This document shows positions 27,433 to 36,614 of a stretch of DNA of 64,000 bases, one piece after another. The notes under the pieces were generated by a model. That model ran no database searches. It worked only from the letters and a program-made list of their open reading frames with translations, and was not told the origin of the DNA. The stretch comes from Acinetobacter tibetensis. GTDB taxonomy: Bacteria; Pseudomonadota; Gammaproteobacteria; Pseudomonadales; Moraxellaceae. The stretch is from the NCBI RefSeq assembly GCF_023824315.1, contig NZ_CP098732.1:1240001-1304000 (forward strand), read 5' to 3'. The position numbers were made by a program, and so were the translations under genes. Positions within the stretch are counted from its first letter, which is position 1. Each line of letters begins with the position of its first letter.

Positions 27433-28722
27433 ATGTCGAAAATAAAGTGGGGTGTTGGTGGCGTCATCGCGGTTGCAACATTGGCTGTTGGCGGGAATTT
27501 ATATGCAGATAAAAGTTTGCAAACTTATTATCAGCAAGAAGCGAAACAACCAAGTAAAAATCTAAACTTGAACTATAAAAACTTCCAGATGGGGGCTTTG
27601 CAAGGCAGTGCCGACTGGACAGCCGAGTTGATTCTTGATCCATGTAAGCCGAAAGATGTGATTAAAATATCTGGGCGTGATCATATTCAACGCAGTTGGA
27701 ATGGTTACCAAATTCAGTCAGATATTAAAGTTGTACAAGCTGATAGCGCATTCAAGCCTTTATTGGATCAACCTTTAAAGCTTAAAACTCATGTGAATTG
27801 GTTAGGGGGAATGAACTCAACGTTGACCACACCTGTGATTGTGCGAAACGAAGCTAAAATACAAACGCGTTTAGATCCAGTTACTTTGGAATATCGAACC
27901 AAATCGGTTGATGATCAGCTTCAGGTGCAGGATTTAACTTTAAAAATTCCAAATTTAACAGTGATGGATGCAGAAACTCATTTTCAAATGACCGGTTTGA
28001 AAATTGAAACAAATCAGGGTTTGAATGGTAATTATCTGGAAGCAGGGAAAACCACGGTTCAAATGGATTTGCTAAAAATGGCAGATCGTGGTTTGAATAA
28101 TCCAATGAGTGCTGAATTAAAAAACTATCGGATTGAAGCAGAAAGTGATTTGACGGATCGCGTTTTAAATACAAAAATGGCAGTTCAAGTTGAAGAAATG
28201 AAAATGACATTTTCACCTGTCATGCAAAATGTGAAGTTTAATTTTAACGTATTGGATGTGAACCGTGCCAAACTTCAAGCGTTGTTCGATATTATCGAAA
28301 AGAGCGAAAATAGCTGTTTAGCAAAAGAGAAATTATTACAAGATTTAGAACCAGCTTTACTTGCGGTTATCAACGAAGGCTTTAAGTTTGATTCTAGCGA
28401 TAATCAAATCAAGATTGGAACTGGTGAAGCCAAAGCTAGTCTAGCGGGTCGTTTTATGCCAAGCCATCAAAAGACCTTAAAAGGTATGGTGGCCATGGTA
28501 CCAAGTCTAGTTGAATATAAAGCTGATGTGCAATTTGATAAGAACATGGTTGCTTCCATCATGAATAGTCTTCCTGGTAAGGGGTCACAGGCTATGTCGG
28601 ATCAGGATATTGAAACGATGCTCAGCAGTATGCAGCAATCGGGGCAATTGAAACGTGATGGTGATGTGCTGAAAATGTCGATGGAATATAAATATGGTGA
28701 GAAGAAATTTTTAACGGAATGA
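27433..28722 (+). CDS. DUF945 (YdgA-like) family protein
   Basis: A 429-residue protein with an amino-terminal signal anchor (WGVGGVIAVATLAVGGNLYA, residues 6-25) and a long, repetitive beta-rich body as in the YdgA/DUF945 family. The amino terminus (ADKSLQTYYQQ) matches the family's start. It is probably exposed to the periplasm and has been linked in other bacteria to envelope functions, but no defined activity can be assigned. The Met-rich carboxy end (MSDQDIETMLSSMQQSGQ) is hydrophilic. It stands alone between clpB and the AEC transporter. Confidence 0.8.
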   Translation: MSKIKWGVGGVIAVATLAVGGNLYADKSLQTYYQQEAKQPSKNLNLNYKNFQMGALQGSADWTAELILDPCKPKDVIKISGRDHIQRSWNGYQIQSDIKVVQADSAFKPLLDQPLKLKTHVNWLGGMNSTLTTPVIVRNEAKIQTRLDPVTLEYRTKSVDDQLQVQDLTLKIPNLTVMDAETHFQMTGLKIETNQGLNGNYLEAGKTTVQMDLLKMADRGLNNPMSAELKNYRIEAESDLTDRVLNTKMAVQVEEMKMTFSPVMQNVKFNFNVLDVNRAKLQALFDIIEKSENSCLAKEKLLQDLEPALLAVINEGFKFDSSDNQIKIGTGEAKASLAGRFMPSHQKTLKGMVAMVPSLVEYKADVQFDKNMVASIMNSLPGKGSQAMSDQDIETMLSSMQQSGQLKRDGDVLKMSMEYKYGEKKFLTE

Positions 28723-28793
28723 TTTTATAAAATATTTTAAAACTAAAGCTCTATCTAACTTTGGTGTTTATTAAGCGAGATAGAGTTTAATAA

Positions 28794-28825
28794 GCTTCCT
28801 CATGCTCAGCGGTTGGATGAGGAAG
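28794..28825. terminator. hairpins between the DUF945 gene and the AEC transporter gene
   Basis: CTTCCTCAT (28795-28803) pairs with ATGAGGAAG (28817-28825). Just before it, CTCTATCT and AGATAGAG (28750-28785 region) form a second, long-loop stem. Neither has a strong T run. They probably end the convergent transcripts. Confidence 0.5.
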
Positions 28826-28835
28826 TTGAATTGGT

Positions 28836-29741
28836 TTAGAAATTCATTACAAAATATAATGCGATTGGTACTGTTATCAAAGCCGACATGGTACTCAACA
28901 TCACGGATGTCGCTGCTTTTTCAGGATGAAGTCCTAATGTATTAGAGATAACAACGACATTACCAGCCATAGGTGTCGCAACCATTAGCGCCACAATTTG
29001 AAGTATTTGTTTATCTACAGGAATAATAACCATAAACATCAAAATACCAACGATAGGATAAATCAAATGTTTCCATGTCAAAGCCAATGCTGAGAAAAGC
29101 CAATCGATCTCGATTTTTGAAAATTTTGCAATTGTAATCCCGATGGTCATCATTCCTAAAATACTATATGCACCTTTAAAATTCGCCAAGAATGAAAGGA
29201 ATACTTCATCGAATTGAATATCGAGATATTTAAAAATCATCCCTAAAAATGCAGCATAAAGAATAGGCATTTTTATGACTTTTAAAATACTTTCCTTAAT
29301 ATTCAATGAGCCTTTAGCTGTAATGAAATAACCCACTGTAAATTCGTATAGGTTAATACCTATAATAATAAAAATAGCGATGGCTATTTGCGTCTTATCG
29401 AAGATTGCAAGTACCAGTGGTAATGCAAAATATCCAGTGTTACCCGTACCCGCTGCAAAGCCAAATAGATTTACTCGACTGTCTTTCCAAAAGCACCTTG
29501 CAAAGCATAACCCTATTACAGCCATGAAGGACGCCAATAAGAATGCGCCCAACGAAAACTTAAGATAAGTCCAATTTGCTGGTGATTCGACAATTGAATA
29601 AAAAATCACAAATGGGGAAATAATATAGACAAGCAAAGTTGAAATATCTTTGGAATCTAGTTTAAATTTCTTACCAACACCCCACCCAATAATAGAGATT
29701 GCGATTAACAAAAAAACCCTTAGTACAACTTCAAAAATCAT
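28836..29741 (-). CDS. AEC (auxin efflux carrier) family transporter
   Basis: A 301-residue inner-membrane protein with about ten hydrophobic segments, built as two halves of five, with the polar break motif GTGNTGYFALPLV near residue 95 and ATPMAGNVVVISNTLG near 258, both typical of AEC carriers. Family members move organic acids, malonate or amino-acid-like compounds. It starts 11 nt after the stop of the oxygenase gene at 29753 (same strand), so the two form an operon. The substrate may therefore be the oxygenase's substrate or product. That is inference from context. Confidence 0.85.
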   Translation of the reverse strand: MIFEVVLRVFLLIAISIIGWGVGKKFKLDSKDISTLLVYIISPFVIFYSIVESPANWTYLKFSLGAFLLASFMAVIGLCFARCFWKDSRVNLFGFAAGTGNTGYFALPLVLAIFDKTQIAIAIFIIIGINLYEFTVGYFITAKGSLNIKESILKVIKMPILYAAFLGMIFKYLDIQFDEVFLSFLANFKGAYSILGMMTIGITIAKFSKIEIDWLFSALALTWKHLIYPIVGILMFMVIIPVDKQILQIVALMVATPMAGNVVVISNTLGLHPEKAATSVMLSTMSALITVPIALYFVMNF

Positions 29742-29752
29742 CTGATAAGCAA

Positions 29753-30655
29753 CTATTCAATGTCTAAAACTGTGGTTGATGAGAATGTATATGTGCCATA
29801 ACACCGCTGTAACCATCGGTTACCTTTTATTTCACCATGTCCGTGCAAACAACGCAGATTGTTAAAAATAATGAGATCTCCAACATTCCAAGATTTCTGA
29901 ATTTGATTCTCTGAAACAATTGATTTCAGTTCATGCAATGCAGATTCACTGTCTTCATCTGTAGCATTAATGTTGTGTAATGCCGCTTTAATTTCATAAT
30001 TCCCATCGACCAAGTCAAAAATGGAACTCTTTATTCGCTTATTTTGCACTTTAAAGGTTTCGGGGGCTGTATGAACAAACCTTGACTCAGCCAACACATT
30101 TTTTGATTTATGGCTTAATTTATTAATTACATCAGAAATCTTCACTAAATTAGTAGCAGTCTGTTTCTCATCTACTAGGCACATTAACGACAAAGTATGC
30201 GGTCTAATATTTCTCGACAAATAGGCTCCATCGGTATGAAAGTCAAACTTAGCCATACCTTGACTAGAAGCGCGAGTATTATCTTTTAAGTCTTTAGGCG
30301 TGATCTGATGTACTAATGCTCCATTTTTTTCTTCTTTATAAGCAAAAGGGTTTAAACCACAGGCTTTTGTAACTCCGAGCAGCACTAATTCTGATACATA
30401 TCCTTTAGGGTGGGGGCTTGAAGTGCTAGATAGGGGGTGGCAGAGCTGATCGTCAATTGGTAGGTTAGAGAATTCAAGTAATCCTCCACCTATTTTTAAT
30501 TCATTAAGATGAACATTTCTCAAATTTAGATATTTTTGTGCCAATTTTGCACTATGCTCAATAAGCTCTGTCGAAAGACATTTATTAGTTTTTGGCAATA
30601 ATTTCAATTCATTTTTCCAAGCATTAGCGCAATGCTTATCAAGCTTAATTTGCAT
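29753..30655 (-). CDS. Fe(II)/2-oxoglutarate-dependent oxygenase, TauD/clavaminate synthase-like
   Basis: A 300-residue enzyme of the TauD/CAS-like superfamily that hydroxylates or desaturates a small molecule. The facial triad is visible: His140-Thr-Asp142 in FDFHTDGAYL and a distal His near 271 in CLHGHGE, with Arg284 in WLQRCYGTY as the 2-oxoglutarate anchor. The GGGLLEFSNLPID segment near 56-68 corresponds to the opening strand of free amino acid hydroxylases such as AsnO, VioC and lysine dioxygenases. Substrate is unknown, and a free amino acid is the best guess. It is co-transcribed with an AEC transporter and divergent from a DAACS symporter. No Shine-Dalgarno of note was seen before the ATG. 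Confidence 0.78.
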   Translation of the reverse strand: MQIKLDKHCANAWKNELKLLPKTNKCLSTELIEHSAKLAQKYLNLRNVHLNELKIGGGLLEFSNLPIDDQLCHPLSSTSSPHPKGYVSELVLLGVTKACGLNPFAYKEEKNGALVHQITPKDLKDNTRASSQGMAKFDFHTDGAYLSRNIRPHTLSLMCLVDEKQTATNLVKISDVINKLSHKSKNVLAESRFVHTAPETFKVQNKRIKSSIFDLVDGNYEIKAALHNINATDEDSESALHELKSIVSENQIQKSWNVGDLIIFNNLRCLHGHGEIKGNRWLQRCYGTYTFSSTTVLDIE

Positions 30656-31188
30656 GTTTTACCTATTTCGGAATTTAATTCTTATAAAGCTTTTAGAGAT
30701 TTACCATTTAAATAATTGAGCAGAATCTTAATATCTATTATTTTGATTCTACCTTGAAGATTAAAAATATAATTACAATGCTATTTTAACCATCTTCTTC
30801 CTTGTAAATTAATTAATGTATTCATCAGAATTTTCAGTTACATAGAGTTGTAAATACCAGTGCCTAAATCATATGTAAAAAATTCAATCATTTTACCAAT
30901 CAGTAAAAATATAGTTTGTAACTGAAATGGTAAATACAATTCAAGATGTATATTTAAGATTTATTAATCAATTAAGTCATTGGCGAATTATTTAAAATAC
31001 TGTAATTAGCTATGCATTATTTGCATAGTTTTATACTTTTTTTCATTATTAATTTTCTTTCAATTTGTTTAAATTCCATCCACATTGTTTCTGAATCAAA
31101 TAGGATTTGATTTTGATGAAATTTGATTAAAGCTATATTTTTCAATATCTTGCTTTGTCGTTTTTAGGGTTGTAAAAGGACATTTGAT
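30656..31188. other. 533-bp AT-rich divergent regulatory region
   Basis: No gene was found. The region separates the oxygenase operon (minus) from the symporter (plus) and must hold both promoters. A small dyad TTTTAC-CAATCA-GTAAAA (30891-30908) is the clearest candidate operator. AAAGGAC precedes the symporter start. The length and AT content suggest imported DNA. Confidence 0.45.
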
Positions 31189-32472
31189 ATGAATCAGAAA
31201 AAACTGCTGAAGTTTATTCTTATTGCCATGGTTTTAGGCATCGTTATTGGTTGCATCTTCCACTATTATTTAACGCCTGTTCAAGCAGAAAATATTGCGT
31301 CATATTTTAAAATTTTAACCGATATATTTTTAAGATTAATTAAAATGATTATCGCCCCATTGGTGTTTGCAACAATCGTTTCAGGCATTATCTCAATGGG
31401 TAAATCCTCAGCTTTAGGTAAAATCACCTTAAAGGCAATGAGTTGGTTTATTGGTGCATCTTTCATCTCTCTTTTATTGGGTTTAGGACTCGCTAACTTT
31501 TTCCAAACAGGCGTTGGAATGAATCTACCTATTCCGACTGCTCCAGTCGATGTAGGGGTTAGCGCAACAAACCTGAGTTTACAAACTTTTATTACTCATA
31601 TATTCCCAAAAAGCTTTGCTGAAGCGATGGCGAATAATGAGATTCTTCAGATTCTTATCTTCTCTATATTTTTCGGTTCGGCTTTAGCTTACGTTAATCA
31701 TCTTCAACAAAATGGCTCTATTATCGGTAAGATGATTGATGAATTAAGCCTAGTGATGTTCAAGATCACGGATTACGTAATGACGTTTGCTCCAATTGCC
31801 GTTTTTGCTGCTGTTGCAGGAGCAATTACTGTAAAAGGTCCAAAAATTATTCTTGATTATGGCTCGTTCATGGCTGAGTTTTATGCCAGCTTATTTATTC
31901 TTTGGGCAGTTATCATCACGGCTGGATTTATCTTCTTGAAAAAGGATGTGTTCAGATTGTTAAAAACAATCCGTGAGCCTGTTGTTTTAGGTTTTGCTAC
32001 AGCGAGTAGTGAATCTGCATATCCAAAATTGATGGAATCTTTAGAAAAGTTTGGAGTTCCGAAGCGAATCACCAGCTTCGTTTTACCATTGGGTTATTCT
32101 TTCAACCTTGATGGTTCGATGATTTATATGACATTTGCAGTCTTATTTATTGCACATGCATATAACATCGACCTTAGCCTTTCTCAGCAATTATTAATGC
32201 TTTTAACGCTAATGATCACCAGTAAGGGCATTGCTGGCGTTTCTCGTGCTTCACTGGTTGTTATTGCGGCTACATTGTCAATGTTTAAACTTCCAGAAGC
32301 AGGGCTATTGCTTATCCTTGCAGTTGATCACTTCCTTGATATGGGACGTACAGCAACCAATATTATTGGTAATAGTGTCGCAACGGCTGTTATTGCTAAG
32401 ACAACGAAGTTGGATGAGGAAGAAGCTCCAAGCCTTATTGCTGTAGACGTACCACAAAATGAAAAAGTTTAG
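31189..32472 (+). CDS. DAACS family dicarboxylate/amino acid:cation symporter (GltP/DctA-like)
   Basis: A 427-residue inner-membrane symporter. It has eight membrane helices, a hairpin with the serine-rich signature here as ATASSESAYPKLMESL (about 265-280), GYSFNLDGSMIYM (about 302, substrate and cation site) and MGRTATNIIGNSVATAVIAK (about 384). These mark it as a member of the glutamate/C4-dicarboxylate family. Most relatives have SSSAATLP at the first signature. The ESAYP version belongs to a divergent subgroup, so the substrate may not be glutamate. It is divergent from the oxygenase-AEC operon and may feed it. Confidence 0.88.
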   Translation: MNQKKLLKFILIAMVLGIVIGCIFHYYLTPVQAENIASYFKILTDIFLRLIKMIIAPLVFATIVSGIISMGKSSALGKITLKAMSWFIGASFISLLLGLGLANFFQTGVGMNLPIPTAPVDVGVSATNLSLQTFITHIFPKSFAEAMANNEILQILIFSIFFGSALAYVNHLQQNGSIIGKMIDELSLVMFKITDYVMTFAPIAVFAAVAGAITVKGPKIILDYGSFMAEFYASLFILWAVIITAGFIFLKKDVFRLLKTIREPVVLGFATASSESAYPKLMESLEKFGVPKRITSFVLPLGYSFNLDGSMIYMTFAVLFIAHAYNIDLSLSQQLLMLLTLMITSKGIAGVSRASLVVIAATLSMFKLPEAGLLLILAVDHFLDMGRTATNIIGNSVATAVIAKTTKLDEEEAPSLIAVDVPQNEKV

Positions 32473-32487
32473 TATGGACTTCTCATC

Positions 32488-32518
32488 AAAAAAAAGACCG
32501 CTTTAGCGGTCTTTTTTA
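32488..32518. terminator. bidirectional intrinsic terminator (symporter / rlmKL)
   Basis: AAGACCGC and GCGGTCTT form the stem around TTTA (32494-32513), with A and T tracts on both sides. Confidence 0.92.
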
Positions 32519-32527
32519 ATGTCGGGA

Positions 32528-34732
32528 TTAATTTTTTGGATGACTAATTTTCCACGCACGGTGGATTTTTTGGTTACGTTTGAAATCTGGCCCAATGGTT
32601 TCACTCGTAATTTCTTCGACATCAAAGAATGCCAAAATTTCTTCATCCATTTCAAAACCACGGTAGTTGTTTGAGAAGTATAAAGTCCCTTCAGTGGTTA
32701 GACGGTTCATCGCACGTTTAAGTAGTGATAAATGGTCACGTTGCACATCAAAAGTACCGTGGAACTTCTTCGAGTTAGAGAAAGTTGGTGGATCGATGAA
32801 GATCAGATCATATTGTTCATGACCTTCTTTAAGCCATTCAAAACAGTCACTGGCAAAGAACTGATGTTGTTCATCGGCATGATCAACAGTTAAACCGTTT
32901 AATACGAAGTTTTCTTTTGACCAGTTTAGGTAAGTGTTTGACAAGTCCACACTGGTGGTACTTGCAGCGCCACCTAAAGCCGCATGTAGGCTGGCAGTTG
33001 ATGTATAGCTGTACAAGTTAAGGAAATGCTTACCACGTGCTTCTTTGGCAATACGTAAACGTATTTGACGGTGATCAAGGAACAGACCTGTATCAAGATA
33101 ATCCGTCATGTTGACTAAAATTTTCGCTTGACCTTCTTGTACAATAAAGCGTTTTGAAGCTGTACTTTGTTTGGTGTACTGATTTTTACCTTCTTGACGT
33201 GCACGGGTTTTAATAAAAATCGCATCTCGACCTAAACCTGTGACTGCACGAATTGCAGCTAAACCCAAGTTAAAACGTTTTTTAGCTTTTTCAGGATCAA
33301 TTGTTTTCGGTGGTGCATATTCTTGCACATGCAAACGATCACCATATAAATCGATCGCAAGGTTAAAGTCAGGTAAATCGGCATCATATAAACGCAAGCA
33401 GAATACGCCATCTTTTACAGCCCATTTCTTTAAGGTTTGCATATTCTTTTGCAAACGATTGGCAAAATCTTCGGCACCTTCAATCGGTTCGAATTGTAGC
33501 GGTTGCCATGTTTCCAAGAATGGTTTGACGACTGTTGCAGGTTTAATTTTACCTAAGCGAATATAGATTGGTAATTTACCATTCATCAAACGCATAGTCT
33601 GTGGGTCACTAAACGCCATTACATCGGCTTGTTCTACTGCTGCTGCAATAACTGCTGCCGTTTGATTTGGGAAGTGTTTTTGGAGCAATGCAGATAAGCC
33701 CAAATATAAAGCACGATTCGATGCTTTTTCCCCTAAACGTTCACCATAAGGCGGATTGGTCACAATAAAGGCGGTTTTGTTGCCGAGCTCAAAATCTGGC
33801 CAATCGGAAAGGGTGCGCTCTTCGATTTGAATTTGATCGAGCAGATTTTCAAAGCCTGCTGCAATGATATTTTGCTTGGTTGCTTTAACCGCTTCCCAGT
33901 CTGCATCAAAAGCATAAAACTTCGGTAAGGGTTGTGTCACTGCCTGCTGATGACGTTCCGCTGCTTCAGCCTTAATCGACATCCATAACTCGTTGTTATG
34001 ACCATTCCAGCCATTAAAACCAAAACGACGGACTAAACCAGGAGCACGATCAGTTAACAACATTAAAGATTCAATAATGAAGGTACCTGAACCACACATT
34101 GGGTCTAAAATAATGTCTGGATTAAGTTGTTGCAGTTTCGCTTTTTGCAAAATTGCAGCAGCCAAGTTTTCTTTAATCGGGGCATCCGTCATATAACGAC
34201 GATAACCGCGTTTATGTAAAGAATCGCCCGATAAGTCTAAGCAATAGGTATGTTCTGTTTTACCTGCAAGGACATATAGGGTAATTTCAGGTTGCTTGGT
34301 ATCAATGCTTGGTCGACGTCCAACTGCTTCCATGAATGAATCCACAACCCCATCTTTAACACGTAAAGTTGCGAATTGTGAGTTGACCATAATGTCACGT
34401 TCAATGTGTAAACGAATGGCGAAAGTACTTTGTGGTGCAAAAATGAGTGACCAGTCAAAGCTAATCGCACCTTCATAAAGTTCTTCAGCGACATCACGAG
34501 CATCATGACTGCGTTCTAGTTCATGGGTATGAATAGGGAGTAGAACACGTGAAGCCAAACGTGACCACATGCAAATACGATAGGCTTGTTCTAATGTACC
34601 TTTAAAAATTAAACGCCCTGGAAAGCGTTCAATTTGTGCAATGCCTAGACCTTGTAATTCTTCTTGGAGTAAGGTTTCAAGCCCATCTGCACATGTGACC
34701 CAATAGTTGCTTAAACGTGAAGAGCTATTCAT
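32528..34732 (-). CDS. rlmL: bifunctional 23S rRNA m2G2445 / m7G2069 methyltransferase RlmKL
   Basis: A 734-residue fusion. The amino half has a THUMP domain (about 50-160) and the RlmL methyltransferase with ILDPMCGSGTFIIES near 208 and the catalytic VTNPPYGERLG near 330. The carboxy half is RlmK, with NLYSYTSTASLHAALGGA near 580 and FIDPPTFSNSK near 660. It methylates G2445 (N2) and G2069 (N7) of 23S rRNA. The full fused architecture is like E. coli RlmL. It stands alone with a shared terminator downstream. Confidence 0.95.
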   Translation of the reverse strand: MNSSSRLSNYWVTCADGLETLLQEELQGLGIAQIERFPGRLIFKGTLEQAYRICMWSRLASRVLLPIHTHELERSHDARDVAEELYEGAISFDWSLIFAPQSTFAIRLHIERDIMVNSQFATLRVKDGVVDSFMEAVGRRPSIDTKQPEITLYVLAGKTEHTYCLDLSGDSLHKRGYRRYMTDAPIKENLAAAILQKAKLQQLNPDIILDPMCGSGTFIIESLMLLTDRAPGLVRRFGFNGWNGHNNELWMSIKAEAAERHQQAVTQPLPKFYAFDADWEAVKATKQNIIAAGFENLLDQIQIEERTLSDWPDFELGNKTAFIVTNPPYGERLGEKASNRALYLGLSALLQKHFPNQTAAVIAAAVEQADVMAFSDPQTMRLMNGKLPIYIRLGKIKPATVVKPFLETWQPLQFEPIEGAEDFANRLQKNMQTLKKWAVKDGVFCLRLYDADLPDFNLAIDLYGDRLHVQEYAPPKTIDPEKAKKRFNLGLAAIRAVTGLGRDAIFIKTRARQEGKNQYTKQSTASKRFIVQEGQAKILVNMTDYLDTGLFLDHRQIRLRIAKEARGKHFLNLYSYTSTASLHAALGGAASTTSVDLSNTYLNWSKENFVLNGLTVDHADEQHQFFASDCFEWLKEGHEQYDLIFIDPPTFSNSKKFHGTFDVQRDHLSLLKRAMNRLTTEGTLYFSNNYRGFEMDEEILAFFDVEEITSETIGPDFKRNQKIHRAWKISHPKN

Positions 34733-34993
34733 AAATTAGATAGACCAAGATTTTAAAAAATACTTTGCAAAGTTTAACTGATTTTGGCTTTGAAAGCTTT
34801 TTAAATTGCTTGTTTGAATAATCAGATCATAAAAAAATACACTTTTAACGACTTGGTTCTCAAAATTGGTATGTATTTTGCTAAGTTAAGTACATTAAAT
34901 GGCAATGTGCATTTGAAATTTCACTTTATTTGCGCAATCTGCTTTGAAGTCATTATTCGTATTAAATTCAATAAAACTGGGGGATTGAAAGAG

Positions 34994-35338
34994 ATGTCTA
35001 ATCATGGATTCGTTGCTCATCCTGAGGCTTTTTCTGCTGCGACTTTGATTTATACGCGATTACGCCGCGTTTCTGGGCGTGTCATTGATGCTATGTATCT
35101 TGCGGAAAATAAGGCGTATGCAAAACATGTGGTTGATTTGGCATTCGCTACGGGCGATGCAGAGTTGGTGCGTCAAGCCGAGCGTTTACGCAGTTTTATG
35201 GATTTAGATACTGAAATTGAACCCGAAGTCGTCCCTGAAAAAGCACTTGAAAATACTCATTATCGTGAAGAAGAGGTGACTGAGGACGAAATTTATCGCG
35301 CTCAGGTGCATCATCACTATATTGGTGCATTACGTTAA
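34994..35338 (+). CDS. conserved hypothetical protein, 114 aa
   Basis: The start is ATG 34994 (MSNHGFVAHPEAFSAATLIYTRLRRVSGRVIDAMYL), 5 nt after GAAAGAG. A longer frame from 34814 adds a low-quality extension. The product is soluble and helical in the first 70 residues, with an acidic segment (DTEIEPEVVPEKALENTHYREEEVTEDE) and a His-rich end (VHHHYIGALR). I recognise no named family; it looks like a lineage-restricted protein. It is monocistronic between rlmKL and pyrB. Confidence 0.75.
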   Translation: MSNHGFVAHPEAFSAATLIYTRLRRVSGRVIDAMYLAENKAYAKHVVDLAFATGDAELVRQAERLRSFMDLDTEIEPEVVPEKALENTHYREEEVTEDEIYRAQVHHHYIGALR

Positions 35339-35553
35339 ATCATGTCGCAAAATAGCTTGCTGATCATGTAATTCAAGCCAATCATCTTACAATGCTAAAT
35401 TGATGATGATTGGTGTTCTCATTTACAGTGCTAAATTTTGTTTAAATTATCTTATTGAAATAACGCATAGGAAATAAGGAATTCATTTTAAAAATTTTGG
35501 GCGATTATCCTTGAGTGATGAAAACTTCAACTGCCAAAACAGGGGAATCTCTG

Positions 35554-35576
35554 TATAATACGTTAACTTAACGTAT
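35554..35576 (+). promoter_or_regulatory. pyrB promoter -10 overlapped by a 9-1-9 palindrome
   Basis: TATAAT (35554-35559) is followed by, and shares bases with, ATACGTTAA-C-TTAACGTAT (35558-35576), a perfect 9-1-9 palindrome covering the expected transcription start. The pyrB ATG is at 35589. A site here would block RNA polymerase, so a repressor operator is likely. The regulator is unknown. Confidence 0.65.
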
Positions 35577-35588
35577 AAGGAATCTCTC

Positions 35589-36605
35589 ATGCACTTGGCG
35601 GCATTGCATACTCCGAGTCAGATTCAACTCAATAAAGATGGGAATTTAAAACATTTCCTGACCATCGAAGGGCTATCGAAAGCCACACTCACTAAAATAT
35701 TGGACACTGCGCAGTCCTTTTTTAATGACCAAAATCAGCTTATTACCAACAACCTACTCGAAGGTCGTACGGTAATGAACCTGTTTTTTGAAAATTCCAC
35801 GCGTACTCGTACTACATTTGAAGCAGCAGCAAAACGATTATCGGCCAATGTCCTAAATATTGATATTGCACGTTCAAGTACTTCTAAAGGTGAAACTTTA
35901 CGCGATACGCTTTGGAATTTAGAGGCAATGGCGGCGGATATTTTTGTGGTGCGTCATTCATCTTCGGGCGCTGCACATTTCATTGCTCAGACGGTTTGTC
36001 CGCATGTCGCAATCATCAATGCGGGTGACGGACGTCATGCGCATCCAACCCAAGCCATGTTGGACATGTTGACCATTCGCCGTGAAACCAAAAAACCATT
36101 TGAAGAAATGAGTGTGGCGATTATTGGCGATATTAAACATTCGCGTGTGGCGCGTTCAGATGTTGCTGCGTTACAAACTTTGGGTTGTAAAGATATCCGC
36201 GTGATTGCTCCGAATACATTATTACCGTATGGCTTTGAAGAATATGGTGCAGGCGTTCGTCTATTTAATAAAATGGATGAAGGTGTGAAGGATTGTGATG
36301 TGATCATTACCCTGCGTATTCAAAATGAACGTATTGATTCACCCGCCCTGTCTTCACAGTCTGAATTCTACAAAATGTTTGGTTTGAACAAAGAGCGTTT
36401 AGCTTTGGCGAAGCCTGATTGTATCGTGATGCATCCTGGTCCAATGAACCGCGGTGTGGAAATCGATTCAAGTATTGCAGATGGTCCGCAATCGGTAATT
36501 TTAAATCAGGTCACCAATGGTATTGCGGTGCGTATGGCTGTTTTAGCTTTATCAATGCAAGGTCAATTACAAGAACAAGGTCTATTAGAAGCGATTGCGG
36601 GATAA
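35589..36605 (+). CDS. pyrB: aspartate carbamoyltransferase catalytic subunit
   Basis: PyrB catalyses the committed step of pyrimidine synthesis, carbamoyl phosphate plus aspartate. Motifs: [19 protein letters not shown] near residues 69-88 (carbamoyl phosphate site), [14 protein letters not shown] near 120, [21 protein letters not shown] near 142, and [13 protein letters not shown] near 282. The class A enzyme of gamma-proteobacteria such as Pseudomonas has a 30-40 residue amino extension. Here about 25-30 residues precede the fold, which fits. pyrC' follows 9 nt later, indicating an operon and a shared complex. A palindrome sits at the promoter. Confidence 0.96.
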   Translation: MHLAALHTPSQIQLNKDGNLKHFLTIEGLSKATLTKILDTAQSFFNDQNQLITNNLLEGRTVMNLFFENSTRTRTTFEAAAKRLSANVLNIDIARSSTSKGETLRDTLWNLEAMAADIFVVRHSSSGAAHFIAQTVCPHVAIINAGDGRHAHPTQAMLDMLTIRRETKKPFEEMSVAIIGDIKHSRVARSDVAALQTLGCKDIRVIAPNTLLPYGFEEYGAGVRLFNKMDEGVKDCDVIITLRIQNERIDSPALSSQSEFYKMFGLNKERLALAKPDCIVMHPGPMNRGVEIDSSIADGPQSVILNQVTNGIAVRMAVLALSMQGQLQEQGLLEAIAG

Positions 36606-36614
36606 GAGAAAGTC

